The notes under the pieces: generated by a model
Seen by the model: only the letters and a program-made list of their open reading frames with translations
What the model was told of the DNA's origin: nothing
The model's database searches: none
Shown: piece after piece, positions 35,301 to 47,569 of the stretch
How positions within the stretch are numbered: position 1 is the stretch's first letter
Layout of the letters: each line of letters starts with the position of its first letter
Translations under genes and position numbers: made by a program
Assembly (NCBI GenBank): GCA_032358255.1
Contig: JAULBX010023963.1
Coordinates: forward strand, 1-64,000
Source of the DNA: Heterotrichella gracilis
Lineage: Eukaryota > Sar > Xanthophyceae > Tribonematales > Xanthonemataceae
Direction: 5' to 3'
Length of the DNA stretch: 64,000 nt

Positions 35301-38300
35301 GGATGTCCTGTGGGGTGCATGGGTAATGGAGAGGTGAGGAGGGTGCAGCTGGGATGAAAGAATTGCTGCTCATGCACCACCACCACCCCCTCTGCCACAA
35401 CCACTCTCACCTGTGTCCCTTGCAGCTGGTCCCCCAGCACCGTGATGCACGCGATGGCCACTCCTTCACCTCCTAATCACCCCCACCAATGTCACCATTA
35501 TCACCATCACCACCACACCACAAAAAGCCTCACCTGTACATCTCCCTGCAGCTGGTCCCCCAGCAGCGCCAGGTGCACCGCGATGCATGCGATTGCGCAC
35601 TCCTTCACCTCCTGGTCCTGGTCCTGTGCAGCCATGCGCCCCATGATGCTGGCGGTGAGGGGGGCGATGAGCGGCTGCGGTGGGGGGTGGGGGGGGTGAT
35701 GGGCAAGGGAGGGGATGGGTGTTTTTTTGCAGGGGACTAGCACAATCCCTATTCTAGCTTCCATGTTCTTTTGCATGATGCTGGCGGTGAGGGGGCCAAT
35801 GAGCAGCTGCGGTGGGGGATGGAGGGTGGGGGTTGAGGGGCAAGGGAGGGGGTGGAAGGGGGGTGCATGACTGAGCAAACGGGTGTGTGCCAGCAATACA
35901 GCCAGGTTGACCATTGGCCCTATAAGCGGTGCGCCAGGAAACAATCCATGACAAGCATGTGTGTGCCATGGGGAAATCAGGGCAAGGGGTTGCATGTGGT
36001 GCAACAAGCCTAACATTATATATTATCATTGCGCAGTGGAAGAGTAGTACATTCCACCTTAGCGCAAGCGTGCACACAAACCACCCCACCTTGAGATCCG
36101 ATGCTACCGGCTGCATTGCGTCTGGGCGCACCACGTGCAGCAGCTGCTCTGTCACACGCAGCGCCTCAGCAGTCACCTGCACAGCAATCCCCCAATCAGC
36201 ACGTGACTTGCAATCTAGCATATAGCCAGCTGGATTGATGACATGAACACAAAACGGGAGCCAGCCTTACACCACGTGCTGCAGCACCTGCTTGGCCAAA
36301 CACAGCTCCTGTCATGGCTTGCACCAACAAAGCGATCCAGTTGGCGATCCGCACACCCTAAATAAGATTCAAAACCCTAAAGGTGCCTCACACCTACACC
36401 ATCCACACACACACATCTCGCGTCTCGAAATGCAGACCCTACATCCTGCAACATACCTTGTAGTATCGCTCCGCCACCGCCCCCCTTACGCTGTCTGCCA
36501 GTTGCGGCACGTAGCCCTGGAAGGTGGCGGGGTTGTTTGATGCCAGCGCCAGCTTGAGGAACAGCAGTGCCTGGATCTTGAGGCTGGAGGCAGCGCTGCT
36601 CTTGTCCTGCGTGGGTGGTGGTGGTGGCGAGTGGGTGAAGCCAGGTGGTGGCAAGGGTGATAAATGATGTTAGTGAAATATAATCAAGGTGGCATACATT
36701 ACACAGCATGAGACACAACGCGCTCCTCCGATCGCCAGCACCACTCGCAAGCCCCCTCCATCCCCACCGTGTAACCCCCCTATTACCCCACCCCACCGCT
36801 TACCGCCAGCGCCGCGCGCACGCCCCCCACCACCTCCTGCAGGTGCCCGCCTATGCTTGAGGGCAGCACCGCCACCAGCTCCCGCAGCACGCTGAACACA
36901 CCGATGCGCGTCTTCAGGCTCTTCTCCTGCAAACAGCAATGCAGGTGCACACATCATTTTTTGCACAAATTGGCACGCAAAGCGCTTCATACATTTAAAG
37001 AAACACTCAATACTGGCCTATCAGATAGTCAGGATGTGCGGATTGCTTATGCGATTCATGACTCAGGCCCTATCAGTGCGTAAGTATTATATAAAAAAGG
37101 ACATATAATATAACGAATATGACATGTGTCCCTGCCTTGAACCCTAAACCCTAAACCATATCACAGTACACATCGCGATGGGCATGCTGCTGGCATGCTG
37201 CTCGCACACTTAATTGGCAAAACCTAGTTCCGCACCCTACACCATCACCCATAACCTTGAACCCTAGGTCCGCACCTTGAGCTGTCGTGAGACTGCCTTC
37301 ATGAGAGGTGCCACGTCAGCGCTGAGCATATCCAGCGGCGCGCACGCCTTGCCTGGCTCCGTCAGCTTGGAAGCGTTCCCAACCTGCACCAAAGGCAGAA
37401 GCAGGTAATATGAATGGCCAAGGGATGCAATGCATGGTGGTGCTGGCATCAATAAAGTTGGAGACATCCATTGGACATCATTGAGTTGGCGTAAACATCC
37501 AGTGTAATCCTGTCCCCATGCCCCAAGAGACAATGTCCTCATCACATCCCTGCATTTTCCCCCACCACCGCCGCCATCACCACCAGCACCGCCACAACCA
37601 ACCTGTCTCAGCAGCGCTATGAAGGTGTCAAACACGTCGGCCTTGACGTTCTCCTCGCGCTCCTTGAACCGCCCGACCAGCTCCGGTGCGGCGCGCGGGT
37701 ACAGGTCCGGCAGCAGGTCCGCGTAGGTGCGAATGAGCGAGGCCAGGCACTTGGCGGCTGCGCGCCGCACCTTCCAGCTCATGTCGTCATCATCGCTGTA
37801 GTCCTCCTCGCTGCCGCTGCATGGTGCCGCAGGGATATCAATAATGCTGTACATTATACTGTATAATTTATACAGATTATGTTTATATTAGTTTTGCTTG
37901 TTTCTGTTATGTATGTGGCATTGATTTGGGAATGTGTAAACAGTGATCAGAACACAAGGATTAAGGACAAGGATTGGGGACAAAATACTTACTAAGGATT
38001 GGAAATAACAAATTTTGCGGTACAAATCTTGAAGATTCTGTTGATTTATCAAACCATCATGGTGCAAAATCCTGCATACATGTCAATTTTGTATCTGAAG
38101 GGATCACTCACTCGTCATCTTCATCCTCCTCCTCATCTTCCCCATCGTCCTCCATGTCATCCGCATAGTTAGGGTCATAGGACAGGTACTTGAGGGCCAG
38201 GGGCAGGATCTGGTCCAGGAAGGCGCGGCACTCCTGGCGGCAGTGGTGCACAAAGCTCTCCAGAGCCTGTATGCAAAAGGCATGTATGGTTAGATATGCA

Positions 38301-40922
38301 TACTTGTGCTCGAAAATAATTTAGTCCCATTAGATTTTAGCAATTGATGCTTTTATTGTAACGAGGCAGTTGTGCATGAAGAGAGCCTCCTGTGAGGCGG
38401 AATTTCAGCGATATGGTTGCAATGCATGGCACACTTGCCGGCAGCATGCATCAACCCCATGTGGCATGCGCCTGCGGTCTCTAATGCATATCTGGGTCGT
38501 TAAATCACATGCAATTGCAGTGTTTGAATACAGATAATCGTGGCATGGAACTGTACATGGCAACATTGAACAAATTTGTGCAGTCCTCACCTGTAAGCAG
38601 TACTCTCGAAGTTCATCGTCCCCCTCCGAGGCACTCTTGCAGTGCGTGACGGTCAGAGGCACACACTGGGGCACATACTTTCCAAAGCGGTAGCCCACAG
38701 ACCGGCTGCAGGCGTAGGGTTCAGGATCAGCCGTCTAGGGTTTAGGTCTGGCCTGCTGCAGTTTTGCGTGTTGGCATTGCAATGGGTGCAGTGCGGAGGC
38801 CAAGAGGGGGGGGGGTGTAACGAATACTCGATCAATGTTACAGTGTGCACATGCGGGGGTTGAGTGGGCAGCAACCCTTTGGTTGGTGACATCTGCCATG
38901 CTGCAGCAACCATGGTAGGTGCAAGCCCTTACCTGACTGCGCCAACCGTCTGGATGTATGTCCTGGCCACCTCAGCCTTGCCCTTGGACTCGAGCTTTGC
39001 AAGCACTGCCGACATCAGCTGGTCCAGCAATGCATCCGACAGGAAAGCAGATACAGATGCTGCATCAAGCAAACAGGTGAGTGGGGCGGTTCGCGGTTGG
39101 CCATCCTGTAATGCATTTGGCAGCAATGGCATGATGCGCCTGGTTCATGAATCATTAATAATGATGCATGGCCATCCTTGTATGCAGCCGCAGGCGACGC
39201 GCTCACAACTGTCTTTGCAAGGACAGCTTATATCAGCTGCTCCCGCAATGCATCCGACAGGAAAGCACACACAGACACTGCACCAAGTACACATGCGGAT
39301 GAGGGTTGGCCCATCAACAAAGTTGCAATGCACCTGGCAGCATTGGCATGCTGCGCATGCTGTGCTTTACAAGGCTAAGCTTCCCCAACGCCGCCGATGC
39401 AATGTTGGTTCCACATTAGTGATGCCAATGGGTTTTACCATGCAGGTTTTGAGGTTTCCGGGCGGCGTTGCTGGCGCAGTGCACCCTGTGGACGTGCGTC
39501 TAATACAGCCATCAGCTTTGACAGTACCGTGCAGCGATGCGCATGAGTCATGACTCCTCCGCAACCAATGACCCTCCCTCATGCAGCCATGAGAATTACT
39601 CCACTACTTCCATGCCTTCTACAACATGCTCGTGTCCAACAGATGACCAGGTGATGGGTGTCGCCGTCAGCGGGCAATGCCACAACGCGCGCGGCTCATC
39701 AGGCAGCGCTCTCCAAGCCATGAGACATGCACACAAGCTGCATGGGCCCCAGCACCATGCATCATGCAGCCTTGCCGGTGGAACCTCGTTCCAGACCCCT
39801 TGCCATATGCATGCATGCACTACCACGCACCGAGGCAGTGGATGGCGCGCTTTCGGATCCCCGCCCTGCTCTCATCCAGCTCCGGCAGCAGGCAGTCCAC
39901 TATCTTGGGGTGGTCCTCGGTCATCAGTCCACCGAACTTGGACACCACCTCGTTCATTATGTCTAGACTCTCGTTCACAACGTCAAAGGCGTCCTGCCAC
40001 ATTGCGCACCATTTAGTCAGGACCCATCAGCCCTTTGTTTACTTGTTGACACGCATCCCAGCAGTACATTAAAATTGTAAGGCAGGCAGTCAGGCTGCCC
40101 TGACACTGCTGCTACCATCGTGCACTGTGTAAGGGCCTGAAGGTCCCCGGTGGGCATGGTGCTATCAATGCATGGGACGACCCAGATGCAGCCCACCAGG
40201 TGAGTTTATTGGCTACCCAGAATCCCATCAGCGTGCAATACGATACTGGCGGTCAGCAATGTTCAAGCAAGCGCCGCTCAGCCCTGTCCTGCCATCGGTA
40301 CCGTTTTTGAATGCCACCTTGGTAATGCATGCATACCTGGGATTTGATGCCCTGGATTATCTTGGGCGTTGCCCTCTGAACCAGGATGGTGGCCAAGTTA
40401 CCGGTGGATATCTCAGCAATGACTGTTTTCAGGCCGATGCATGCGATGTCCCTCTGCTGCTCCTTGGTGCCCGACACCAGCTTGTTGCACAGCGTGTCGA
40501 TCATCTCCTCCACCCGTGACTCAGCCACCTTGTGCACCAATAGCCCAAGACTACACAGAATGAAAGCTGTCAATTTACAGGTTTCTCTTCTCAACGGACT
40601 AGACACGTTTCGACAAGTGATGGGGTGCGATGGGTACCATTTCACGGCCAGGCCTGAGATGTCTCCCGATGTGTCCTCCAGTTGGGCCAGCACGATGTGG
40701 GTCAGCTTCCTTTCGGTCTCCCCATCGGTCTTGAAGCCTGGCTTCTGGAGCTCGGTCTGGAGGTCAGAAGTGGCCATGTACCGAAAGTCCTTGTCCTTGG
40801 AGACAATCTGTCGTAGCAAAGCTAGATGTCAGCGGATAGAACAAGATGCCGCGATGCACCAAGGCCACAGCAGCTGTGTTTCGTACCTTTTCCAGGATAA
40901 GGTTGAGCGCTACTTGCGCCAT
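29373..40922 (-). CDS. CAND1: CAND1, cullin-associated NEDD8-dissociated protein
   Basis: CAND1 is a HEAT-repeat protein that binds unneddylated cullin-RBX1 and exchanges F-box substrate receptors on SCF ligases. I chain 23 exons: 40922-40887, 40807-40638, 40550-40337, 39993-39831, 39059-38933, 38705-38591, 38266-38112, 37816-37603, 37383-37276, 36926-36804, 36606-36457, 36176-36090, 35674-35534, 35307-35110, 34855-34682, 33216-32994, 32509-32343, 32159-32064, 31591-31466, 31023-30761, 30466-30184, 29977-29825 and 29573-29373. They sum to 3,687 nt, 1,228 aa, essentially the usual CAND1 length. Diagnostic stretches are [21 protein letters not shown] near the start, SYDPNYADD with an acidic loop, [34 protein letters not shown]-like text and EKSLKTR. 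The gene has many decayed partial exon copies and an assembly gap in the intron between 34682 and 33216. Confidence 0.95.
30020..30120 (-). repeat. Echo of CAND1 exon 21 end
   Basis: The GCAGCAGGCCAGCAGCATGG region around 30065-30115 resembles the HEAT-repeat coding at about 30237-30290, with the frame lost. Confidence 0.55.
31138..31225 (-). repeat. Echo of CAND1 exon 20 start
   Basis: About 88 bases nearly identical to 30937-31023, ending in the same TACCTG junction. It still reads the same protein text on the gene strand and could act as an alternative exon start. Confidence 0.85.
31643..31709 (-). repeat. Echo of CAND1 exon 19 start
   Basis: This copies 31528-31594 (the block coding [19 protein letters not shown]) almost exactly, including the acceptor. 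A shorter scrap of the junction lies at about 31801-31850. Confidence 0.85.
31950..32000 (-). repeat. Echo of CAND1 exon 18 end
   Basis: It repeats CACCTGCTGCAGTATGAGTG onward from 32062 with the donor, 110 bases away; the two copies are separated by CCCTAAACCCTAA-type sequence. Confidence 0.9.
32590..32932 (-). repeat. Three echoes of CAND1 exon 16 end
   Basis: The exon 16 end (32994-33110, coding [15 protein letters not shown] to VLVRAAG) is repeated at 32814-32932 with few changes, still open in the same frame and with its donor. A shorter copy is at 32758-32800 and a very decayed one at about 32590-32640. Confidence 0.85.
33551..33630 (-). repeat. 80-base foldback hairpin in a CAND1 intron
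   Basis: Arms 33551-33579 and 33602-33630 are inverted copies (GTAGAAACCG... / ...CGGTTTTCTAC) with three substitutions and one bulge. Read on the CAND1 transcript strand, two of the substitutions become G-U pairs. It could be a small MITE or a small-RNA-type hairpin. It sits next to the 191-bp satellite. Confidence 0.75.
33656..34335. repeat. 191-bp satellite array in a CAND1 intron
   Basis: The anchor TCTGCAGAATTGAAGCATTG starts at 33674, 33865 and 34158. The first interval is 191 bases. The second includes the 100 N and is otherwise close to one unit. Copies are over 90 percent alike by eye. The array is interrupted by the gap, so the true copy number is unknown. Confidence 0.9.
33948..34047. 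other. Assembly gap, 100 N
   Basis: A run of exactly 100 N. The satellite unit resumes at GTTGTGGACTATTGG almost where it broke off (GAGTGTT), so the gap lies at the same phase of the repeat and probably hides collapsed whole units. Confidence 0.98.
34480..34560 (-). repeat. Echo of CAND1 exon 15 end
   Basis: The GCGCGGGTGCCCCCGCACCA stretch here resembles 34696-34755 of exon 15, with C-rich expansion and lost frame. Confidence 0.7.
35406..35460 (-). repeat. Echo of CAND1 exon 13 end
   Basis: It copies about 55 bases of 35534-35615 ([10 protein letters not shown] region). The start of exon 13 is echoed on the other side at 35770-35820, so the exon is bracketed by its own fragments. Confidence 0.8.
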
Positions 40923-41656
40923 GGTGAAGAGGTTGTGGGTTTTCCTCCACAGTGGGTGTTCCAAACATGGGTGGGTGACCTGAACGCCCAGCAGGTGCCC
41001 TCGGGATAGTCTATGGCACAATGTCAGCTAGCAGCTTGTTTCGGCTACCCACCAGCCCCACCCAAGCAAGGTCGTGTAGGTGGTTTCAGCCTGGCGATGG
41101 GTCCCATCGTTGATAAGAACTGGGTTCAATCGATTTTTAAGTGGGTAGGCCACCTTGCGGACGGCGGGCGGTGGTTGGCCGCAGTGAAAGTTGTATGTTT
41201 TCTTCCTGGTTCAAAATGCCCTTTGAATATGCATCTACCTCAAACCCCTTTTACAGCCTGACCACCCGATGCTCGTCACGCTTCGTCGTGTATGACTATT
41301 GCTGACGCTGGGAACCGAGCGCAGAGAAGGGTGCATGCATATGGCCTACTATGGGTAGCTGCAGTGATTATGCAGCAGATATCTCCCCTCGACCTGTACA
41401 GCCATGGTTTGAACCAGCCTTTTAGGCTGAAACAAGTTCCCAGGCTGCGATCTAGCATTTTGCAGTAGACACTGCAGCGAGTGGGAGCTAGCTCTCTCTA
41501 CTCTTTGCCCTTCGGTTCGGAGATCAGCTCTTCGTGTTGCCCTTACTCACTGGTGGTTGGAGCATACCCTTGCCAGGCTCTTCTTTCCTCTTCTTGGGCG
41601 TATTGTCAGGCCAAAAACTTCCAGTTCGCGTTTATTTCTCGGGGGAGGGAGCAAGG
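40923..41656. promoter_or_regulatory. Divergent intergenic region, CAND1 / TCAIM-like gene
   Basis: About 730 bases between start codons, or 610 if the upstream ATG at 41534 is used. No specific element identified. Confidence 0.35.
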
Positions 41657-44600
41657 ATGAACGCAGAACAGGAGAAAAAGTTCATTCGCCAGATTGTTCG
41701 CAAGGTGCACCCCGACTTGTTCGCGGACTTCCCACAGGAACGGTTCAAGAACACCGAGAGTTTGAAGGTACGTCTCGGGTAACGAGCTAGGTGCTTTGCT
41801 ATTTGCCAGATGCCGGCGTTTTTCCATGTAGAGAGAGTAGGTGTTGACCAGAACAGGTGTTGTGGGGTGAGAAGGGGCCAACTGTGTCAACCTTTTCCCG
41901 GGTGTGCCTTATTGATGGCATATATGTAGTGTGATACATGTAGTGTAGTAACAAGTACAACTTATCTCAATACTTGGTCAACCATTGTGCATGGACCAAA
42001 TCCCAAAGGCTTTCTGTTAGGCTGGGTGACGCCACCAAATACTGGCAGCTCGGGTCCTTTTTTTATACCAAGATTACACAGTGGGTCCATGCTGGAGCTG
42101 GTATGCAGACGTGGCTGCATGCATAGACCCTGGTTTGGCAAACAAGGCCGCAGACCCCCCTTATAGTCGTATGCCCGGGTACGCTGGGTTCGTAGACCAT
42201 GTACTGTGGCATAGGCTAGCAAAGCCTCACCTGGTTACTTTGCTTTGACTGCTGTGCAGGCTAGCTTACAGATACCATACCTCCAGCAGTAGAGCCATTT
42301 TCGCAGTTAGCATTGCACATTCTGCGCCAAGCAACTTGTTTATCCTGGCACTGTACCGCTTGCTGGTTCGCACTGGTGTTTAGAAAACCGGCATCTTGGC
42401 ACCTCAGGTTGCAGTCCTGGTTGCACACCTGCACACACCATTGCTAGGCTCCTGTTGGGGCTATGTGCCGCCAAACCCTGCGCAAGGAAAACGCAACGAG
42501 GTGTCAGATGTGGTTATCTTGCCAATCTCAAATGGTCGCTTTGCCTTGATTGCCTCAGACAGTGTTCAACAACTATGTCAAAATGAAGTAGAGCCAAAGT
42601 CTGCAGTCAGCTGTGCACGCGCTGCGCCAAGCAGTTCAGACATCCTGGCACTGTTTACACCAGCGACGTTCCCGCAGGTGTTCAACAACTATGTGGACAA
42701 CCTTGCCAAGCGGCAGCGCAACGAGAACGTGCAGGTGGAGTTTTACGTCAAGGATGGCAGCTCCCTGTCCCGGGTGGAGGCGGAGCTCCCGGGGAACGGC
42801 AACCTGGGACCGCTGTTCTTCGCGTTCAACTTCATCACCTATGAGCAGCTGCGCCAGTCGGAGAGCAGCCGCAGCTTTGACATTGGTAGGTAACATTTGT
42901 TGTGGGTGCATGGGGACCGCGGGGGTGGGTCTGGTGGATGCTTGATCCGTGAATACAGGCCTGCCACAGTATGGATGGTGGATTGTGGATGGCGGCGGCA
43001 GGGGCGGTGGGTGGTGATGGTGTTGGTGGCAGTGCATGGAGGTTGCAAGCTGGATGCAGTAGCTGCTAGACAATGAGTTCAAGGGCGCACAAAATAGATG
43101 CACCAGTGGTGGTGGTGGTTGTTGGGGAGCGGGAGGGGGACTCGAGAGGGTGCCGATGTGGTTGTGTTGGGGATCACAAATTGCTATCCGTAAGGGGATT
43201 TCTGCACCCACCAAGCACCAGAGGTTGAGTCCATGAAGCAAAAATGATGGAAATTAAGTTGCCATTATTTTCCCCTGTGCGCCAGGTGGCGACAGCTCAG
43301 ACAGCTGGCAGCTCATGCAGTACCTGCAGAGCGTGGTCCAGGAGGCCGTCAAGACCGCGGAGGGGCACGAGGCCAACAAGCGCACCATCAGGGACATAAT
43401 CGCGTCAATGCAGCGCAAGTTTGGCCTGGCGTCGGTGCAGGTGCGGCCAAAATGCATGCAAATTTGCCAAATTCTCGAGATCTTTAGTCACCAGGGCAGC
43501 TCTGACCCTTCTCCCAAAAATCCGTATGAACAGGATTGCACTGGATGCATCCCTCCCGTGATATGAGGGGCATCATTGCCTTCATGCATGGCAGGGCAGG
43601 TGCACCAGCTGGATTTGTGCCTCACGCACCCAAAATGTGAGCCGGCGCATCCACTGGAAAACCATGTTGCCTTGATAAGCACGGTACAAACCGCCTTTCG
43701 TTTGTGCAGGTTGGCATGGGCTTCACCTCGAGCATGGCGGAGCAGGTGCGCCAGCTGGAGGCCCTGCAGGTTCTGGACTCGTGCCTCACAGCGCTGTGCG
43801 CGCACCAGCCGGAGCGCTTTGAGGAGCTGAGCGTGCGCCTGTACCACCCCGACAGCTGCCCCTTTGACACCTTTGGCTACCTGGACCATGAAGGGGGCAA
43901 TGCGCACAGTGGGCTGATGGAGGTAGGTGGCGGGTGGCTAAACCTTGGCCATAAAGCCTACAATCTGGGCCGTAAAGTGACTCATGCCGTGGGTGGTGTG
44001 ACAGCGGGCTGATGGCGGGAATTGGTGGGGCCTCTTGGTGCGGGAGCTGCCTATAGAATCTAGCAAGCTGTTGCATACGTGGCATGTGGCGTCCTTGCAT
44101 GCCTCTCGGGGATTGCAGTGCCGCTCCGCCTGAGATTGACATGGGAATGGAAAGTTGGTGTTCTCTTGGTGTGGGGAGGTGGCTGTAGAATTTGCGTGGC
44201 CCATTTGCATCTCCTGTGTTTGCAGTGCCGCTTTGCCTGGGGTCAGCATGTGATTACACCAAACTGAAACTCCATGAACACTCCCACATTTGCAGAGCTA
44301 CATTGCGGATGATGGGTGCCTGCACATCGTTGCGGACCGGCACGCCATTCAGCAGGCGGTGGCCAAGCTGGACCTGGGGCGGGCGCGGCTGCTCACGCAG
44401 CTCACGCACTACTGGCTGCGCAGAGTCAGGTGGGTGGGGGGGGTTGTTACACTGCATGCACATATAGATGAGTAGATTGGATAGGTCTTTTTTGCGAAAA
44501 GGACTGGTTCCGTGCTGCATCGTGGTCCATGCAGCTCACGTACTACTGGCTGCGCCGGGTCAGGGGGGTGGGGTGATGGGGTGGTGGGGTCTGTAACGGT

Positions 44601-47569
44601 GCATGCACAGGGATGTATGCACGAGGAATCATTTCTACGCGCAAATTGTAATTGATTGTAAACCTTACACCCCAAACCCTGAGACTAAAAAATCAACCTC
44701 CGCCGACAGGGACCTCACCCCCGCCCTCCAGCAGCTCCTGCGGGTGGAGAGCGTGTGGTGCGACACGCGCAGCGAGCACAGCAGCCAGCGCTTTGTGCTG
44801 TGGGCGGGGTACATCCTGGAGCAGCGCACCGCGTTTGAGGCATCGCTTGGCGGCTGCGGGTTCAGCTTCAGCCTGCTTGTGCACAGCGACACCAGCATAC
44901 CCATGGTGGACTTCCTCATAACGTCGTCGGTGCTGCAGGTGAGGGACGGGTGGTGGGTGGTGGGTTTGCATGAGGGGTGGGGTTTGGGGGTGGTAGGCCT
45001 TCATGGTGCGGCTGGGTGACTGTGGGCTCCCCTTCACTGAGGGTGCACAGCGATATTAGGATCTGGCCTGGGGGCGGAGGTGGACCAGGCGGCACAGGCA
45101 CCCCGCACCATCCCACACAACAGCACACCACCTCCCGCATTCTCTGACATGAACCCACCAACCCTGTCTGCAGGTTCGCTCCGATTGCCCGCCTCAGCGC
45201 CTGCTCGAGTTCCTCCAGTCAGACCTGGGGGTGGAGGCGGACCAAGCCGCACAGGCAGCAATCACGCGGGCTCAAGAAGAGCAGGAGCTCCTGGAGAGGG
45301 TGCGGGCGGCCTTTGGGGCAAAGCAGGTGGGTGGTGGTGGAGGGGTTATAGGAGGGCGTGGTGGTGGTGGTGGAGTGGGGTTTTGCGGACTGACAGGGGA
45401 GCAAGAGGTGATGGAGATGGTGCGAGCGGCACTTGGGGCAAAGCAGGCGGGGGGGGGTGGCGATAGGGTTTGATAACTTTGCATTTTTGTTCATGGAAGA
45501 GGCGGTGCGGGTGCGGGCGTTTTTTGGCCCAAAACCAGTGCACCCCATCCCCACCTCATGCAGGTCATTTGCATAACTTTGGCGCAGGATTAGCATGAGG
45601 TGTCTGCAGCTGCTCACCTTAAACCCTTCCAATCCTTGATGCAAACCCTTAGCAAACCCTTCTTCCTAACCCTGTGCAGGTCATCCGCATGACCTTTGAG
45701 CACGAGCAAGACAAGGTGTTTTCCGTTGCTCACCCAAAACCCTTGATGCAAACCCTAATGCTACCCCTGCGCAGGTCATCCGCATGACCTTTGAGCACGA
45801 GCAGGACAAGGTGTCTGCAGCCGCTCACCCTAAACCCTTGATGCAAACCCTAGTTCCAAACCCTAATTCCAACCCTGTGCAGGTCATCCGCATGACCTTT
45901 GAGCACGAGCAGGAAAAGGTGTTCCCCATTGCTCACCCTAAACCCTTGATGCAAACCCTAGTTTTGAACCCTAATCCCAACCCTGTGCAGGTCATCCGCA
46001 TGACCTTTGAGCACGAGCAGGAAAAGGTGTTTGCCGCCGCGTACCGCCTGCTTGAGAACGCGCCCTCCATCAAGGCCATGGTCAACCTTGAGGGCACATC
46101 CATCGCCATTGACAACGTGTACGAGCTGTGGGAGTCGGGGGTCATATCCATACCCTACGACTTCTCGCTACAGGTGGGTGGGGGTGGGGGTGTTGAATGG
46201 ACAGCCTGCCAGGGAACAACACCCTCGATCTGTGGGAGTTAAGGGTCATATCAATACCCTACGACTTCTCGCTAGGGCCCGTAAGGTGGGGTATCTTGAT
46301 GGGGCGATGGCGGCTTGGTGCCCTTGTGGTCCTGCTGGAACCCTATGCATCCTTGGTCACATCCCAACTACCCACACGTCTTATGGCACTGACACCGACT
46401 TCCCACCCCACCCCTGCAAGACCTGCAACCCTAAACCCTCCCGGCCCTGCAGGACCTGCAACCCCAGCTGCACCTGCTCCTGTCGCAGCGCTCCTCCTCC
46501 TCAACAGACTTTGACGCAGAGGCGGAGCAGCTCAAGCAGCTGGTCATGGCAGGTGGGAAAAGGGGGGTTTGTTGCGTGTTGCCAGATGCTGCACTGCTGG
46601 TGCAAAGGGCGGGTGGCTGACCCACTGGCGCTGTTAGTCTCGAATCTATTGTACCAATAATGAAAACAACGAAAATCGATTACTAATAATGAAAATAGTG
46701 TGGGGTGTGTTTATTATTGATTGAAAGGAATGTGACGCCCAAGGTAGTCAAACTAGTTTGCTGGGAATGGGTGTAACTGATGACCGCAGTAGTTCAAATA
46801 ATACAGATTTGTTTTATAGAACTGCTGAATTGTGCGGTGGTATCAAACGTCTTATCCCGTCTCATCAGCCATTTGCTGCACCTTGTCTGTCTGACTCGCT
46901 GCCTGTGTCACGCCCCACAGACCCCAGCACCAGCTTTGGGGATGGGTTTGTCTCTGGGGATGGGGACGGGAATGGCAACGGCCACGCGGGTGGCAGCGAG
47001 TCATTCAGCTCCATGGGCAAGGAGGCATACAACAGTGGGGTGCCCAGCGCCGTAGGGTTTGGGAAGGGTTTCGCCGGGAGCAGCAGCAGGGGCAATGGGC
47101 CAGGTATGCGGTCTGAACGCCTGCACCTGTTTTGTGGCGCCCTGGGTTGCTTGTGTTTGTTCCTGGCTGTTGCTGTTCCTGTTTGTCGCTTGCCTGGTGG
47201 CTTCTGTCCTGAGCTTTGCCTGCTTCGTCCTGTACCCATGCTTGTGATTCAGGAGGTACATGAGCGGATGAGACGGTGGTTCCTCCTTACTTACAAGCGA
47301 TCCAGCGATACAGCCAGCTTGCATTCTGTCCTACATGCCTTGCAAGGAAATGCATCTTAAGCTCCTAAAGGCATTCTGTTGATTAGCCCTGTCCTGGCAC
47401 TGCTGTGTCCCTCAATGCTGCAAAAAACGTTGCTGCAGGTGGCAAGCAACGGCGGAAGAGGGGCGCACTTCCTTCCCTGGGTGTGCCAGTGCGGCCGGCG
47501 GGGAGGGCGGTGGGCCAATACGGGTTTGGGAGGCACCCGCTGCGGTCAGGCGCTTGGCGGGTATGCTAG
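41657..47569 (+). CDS. TCAIM-like protein (DUF4460 J-like + DUF4461)
   Basis: Family members such as animal TCAIM are mitochondrial proteins with a DnaJ-like N-terminal DUF4460 and a DUF4461; the algal role is unknown. Eleven exons: 41657-41767, 42678-42885, 43286-43440, 43710-43922, 44296-44429, 44710-44938, 45174-45326, 45991-46173, 46453-46552, 46921-47103 and 47439-47569, giving 599 aa with every junction in frame. An in-frame ATG at 41534 would add 41 residues. Residues 1-105 carry KFIRQIVRKVHPDLFADFP, an HPD-type J-domain motif, and VFNNYVDNLAKRQRNENVQV. The middle matches the DUF4461 layout (SCPFDTFGYLDHEGG, DGCLHIVADRHAIQQAV, RFVLWAGYILEQR). The tail after residue 495 is Gly/Asp/Ser-rich and low-complexity, so its last two exons are less certain. 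Several exons have decayed copies nearby. Confidence 0.82.
42280..42590 (+). repeat. Echoes before TCAIM-like exon 2
   Basis: GTGTTCAACAACTATGT, the first 17 bases of exon 2 (42678), also occurs at 42562. The 42300-42360 stretch (TGCGCCAAGCA ... CATCCTGGCACTGT-like) resembles 42620-42655 just before the true acceptor. Confidence 0.7.
45395..45455 (+). repeat. Echo of TCAIM-like exon 7 end
   Basis: GGTGCGAGCGGCACTTGGGG onward resembles 45299-45326 with the donor. A fragment of the middle of exon 7 lies upstream at about 45040-45090. Confidence 0.75.
45680..46280 (+). repeat. Four tandem starts and one end copy of TCAIM-like exon 8
   Basis: The acceptor and start of exon 8 (coding VIRMTFEHEQEKV) begin at 45680, 45775, 45883 and 45991, with spacings of 95, 108 and 108. 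Units are joined by CCCTAAACCCTTGATGCAAA-type sequence. From 45784 into the real exon the frame stays fully open through two units. Downstream, 46228-46277 copies the exon end but carries an in-frame TAA. Confidence 0.92.
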
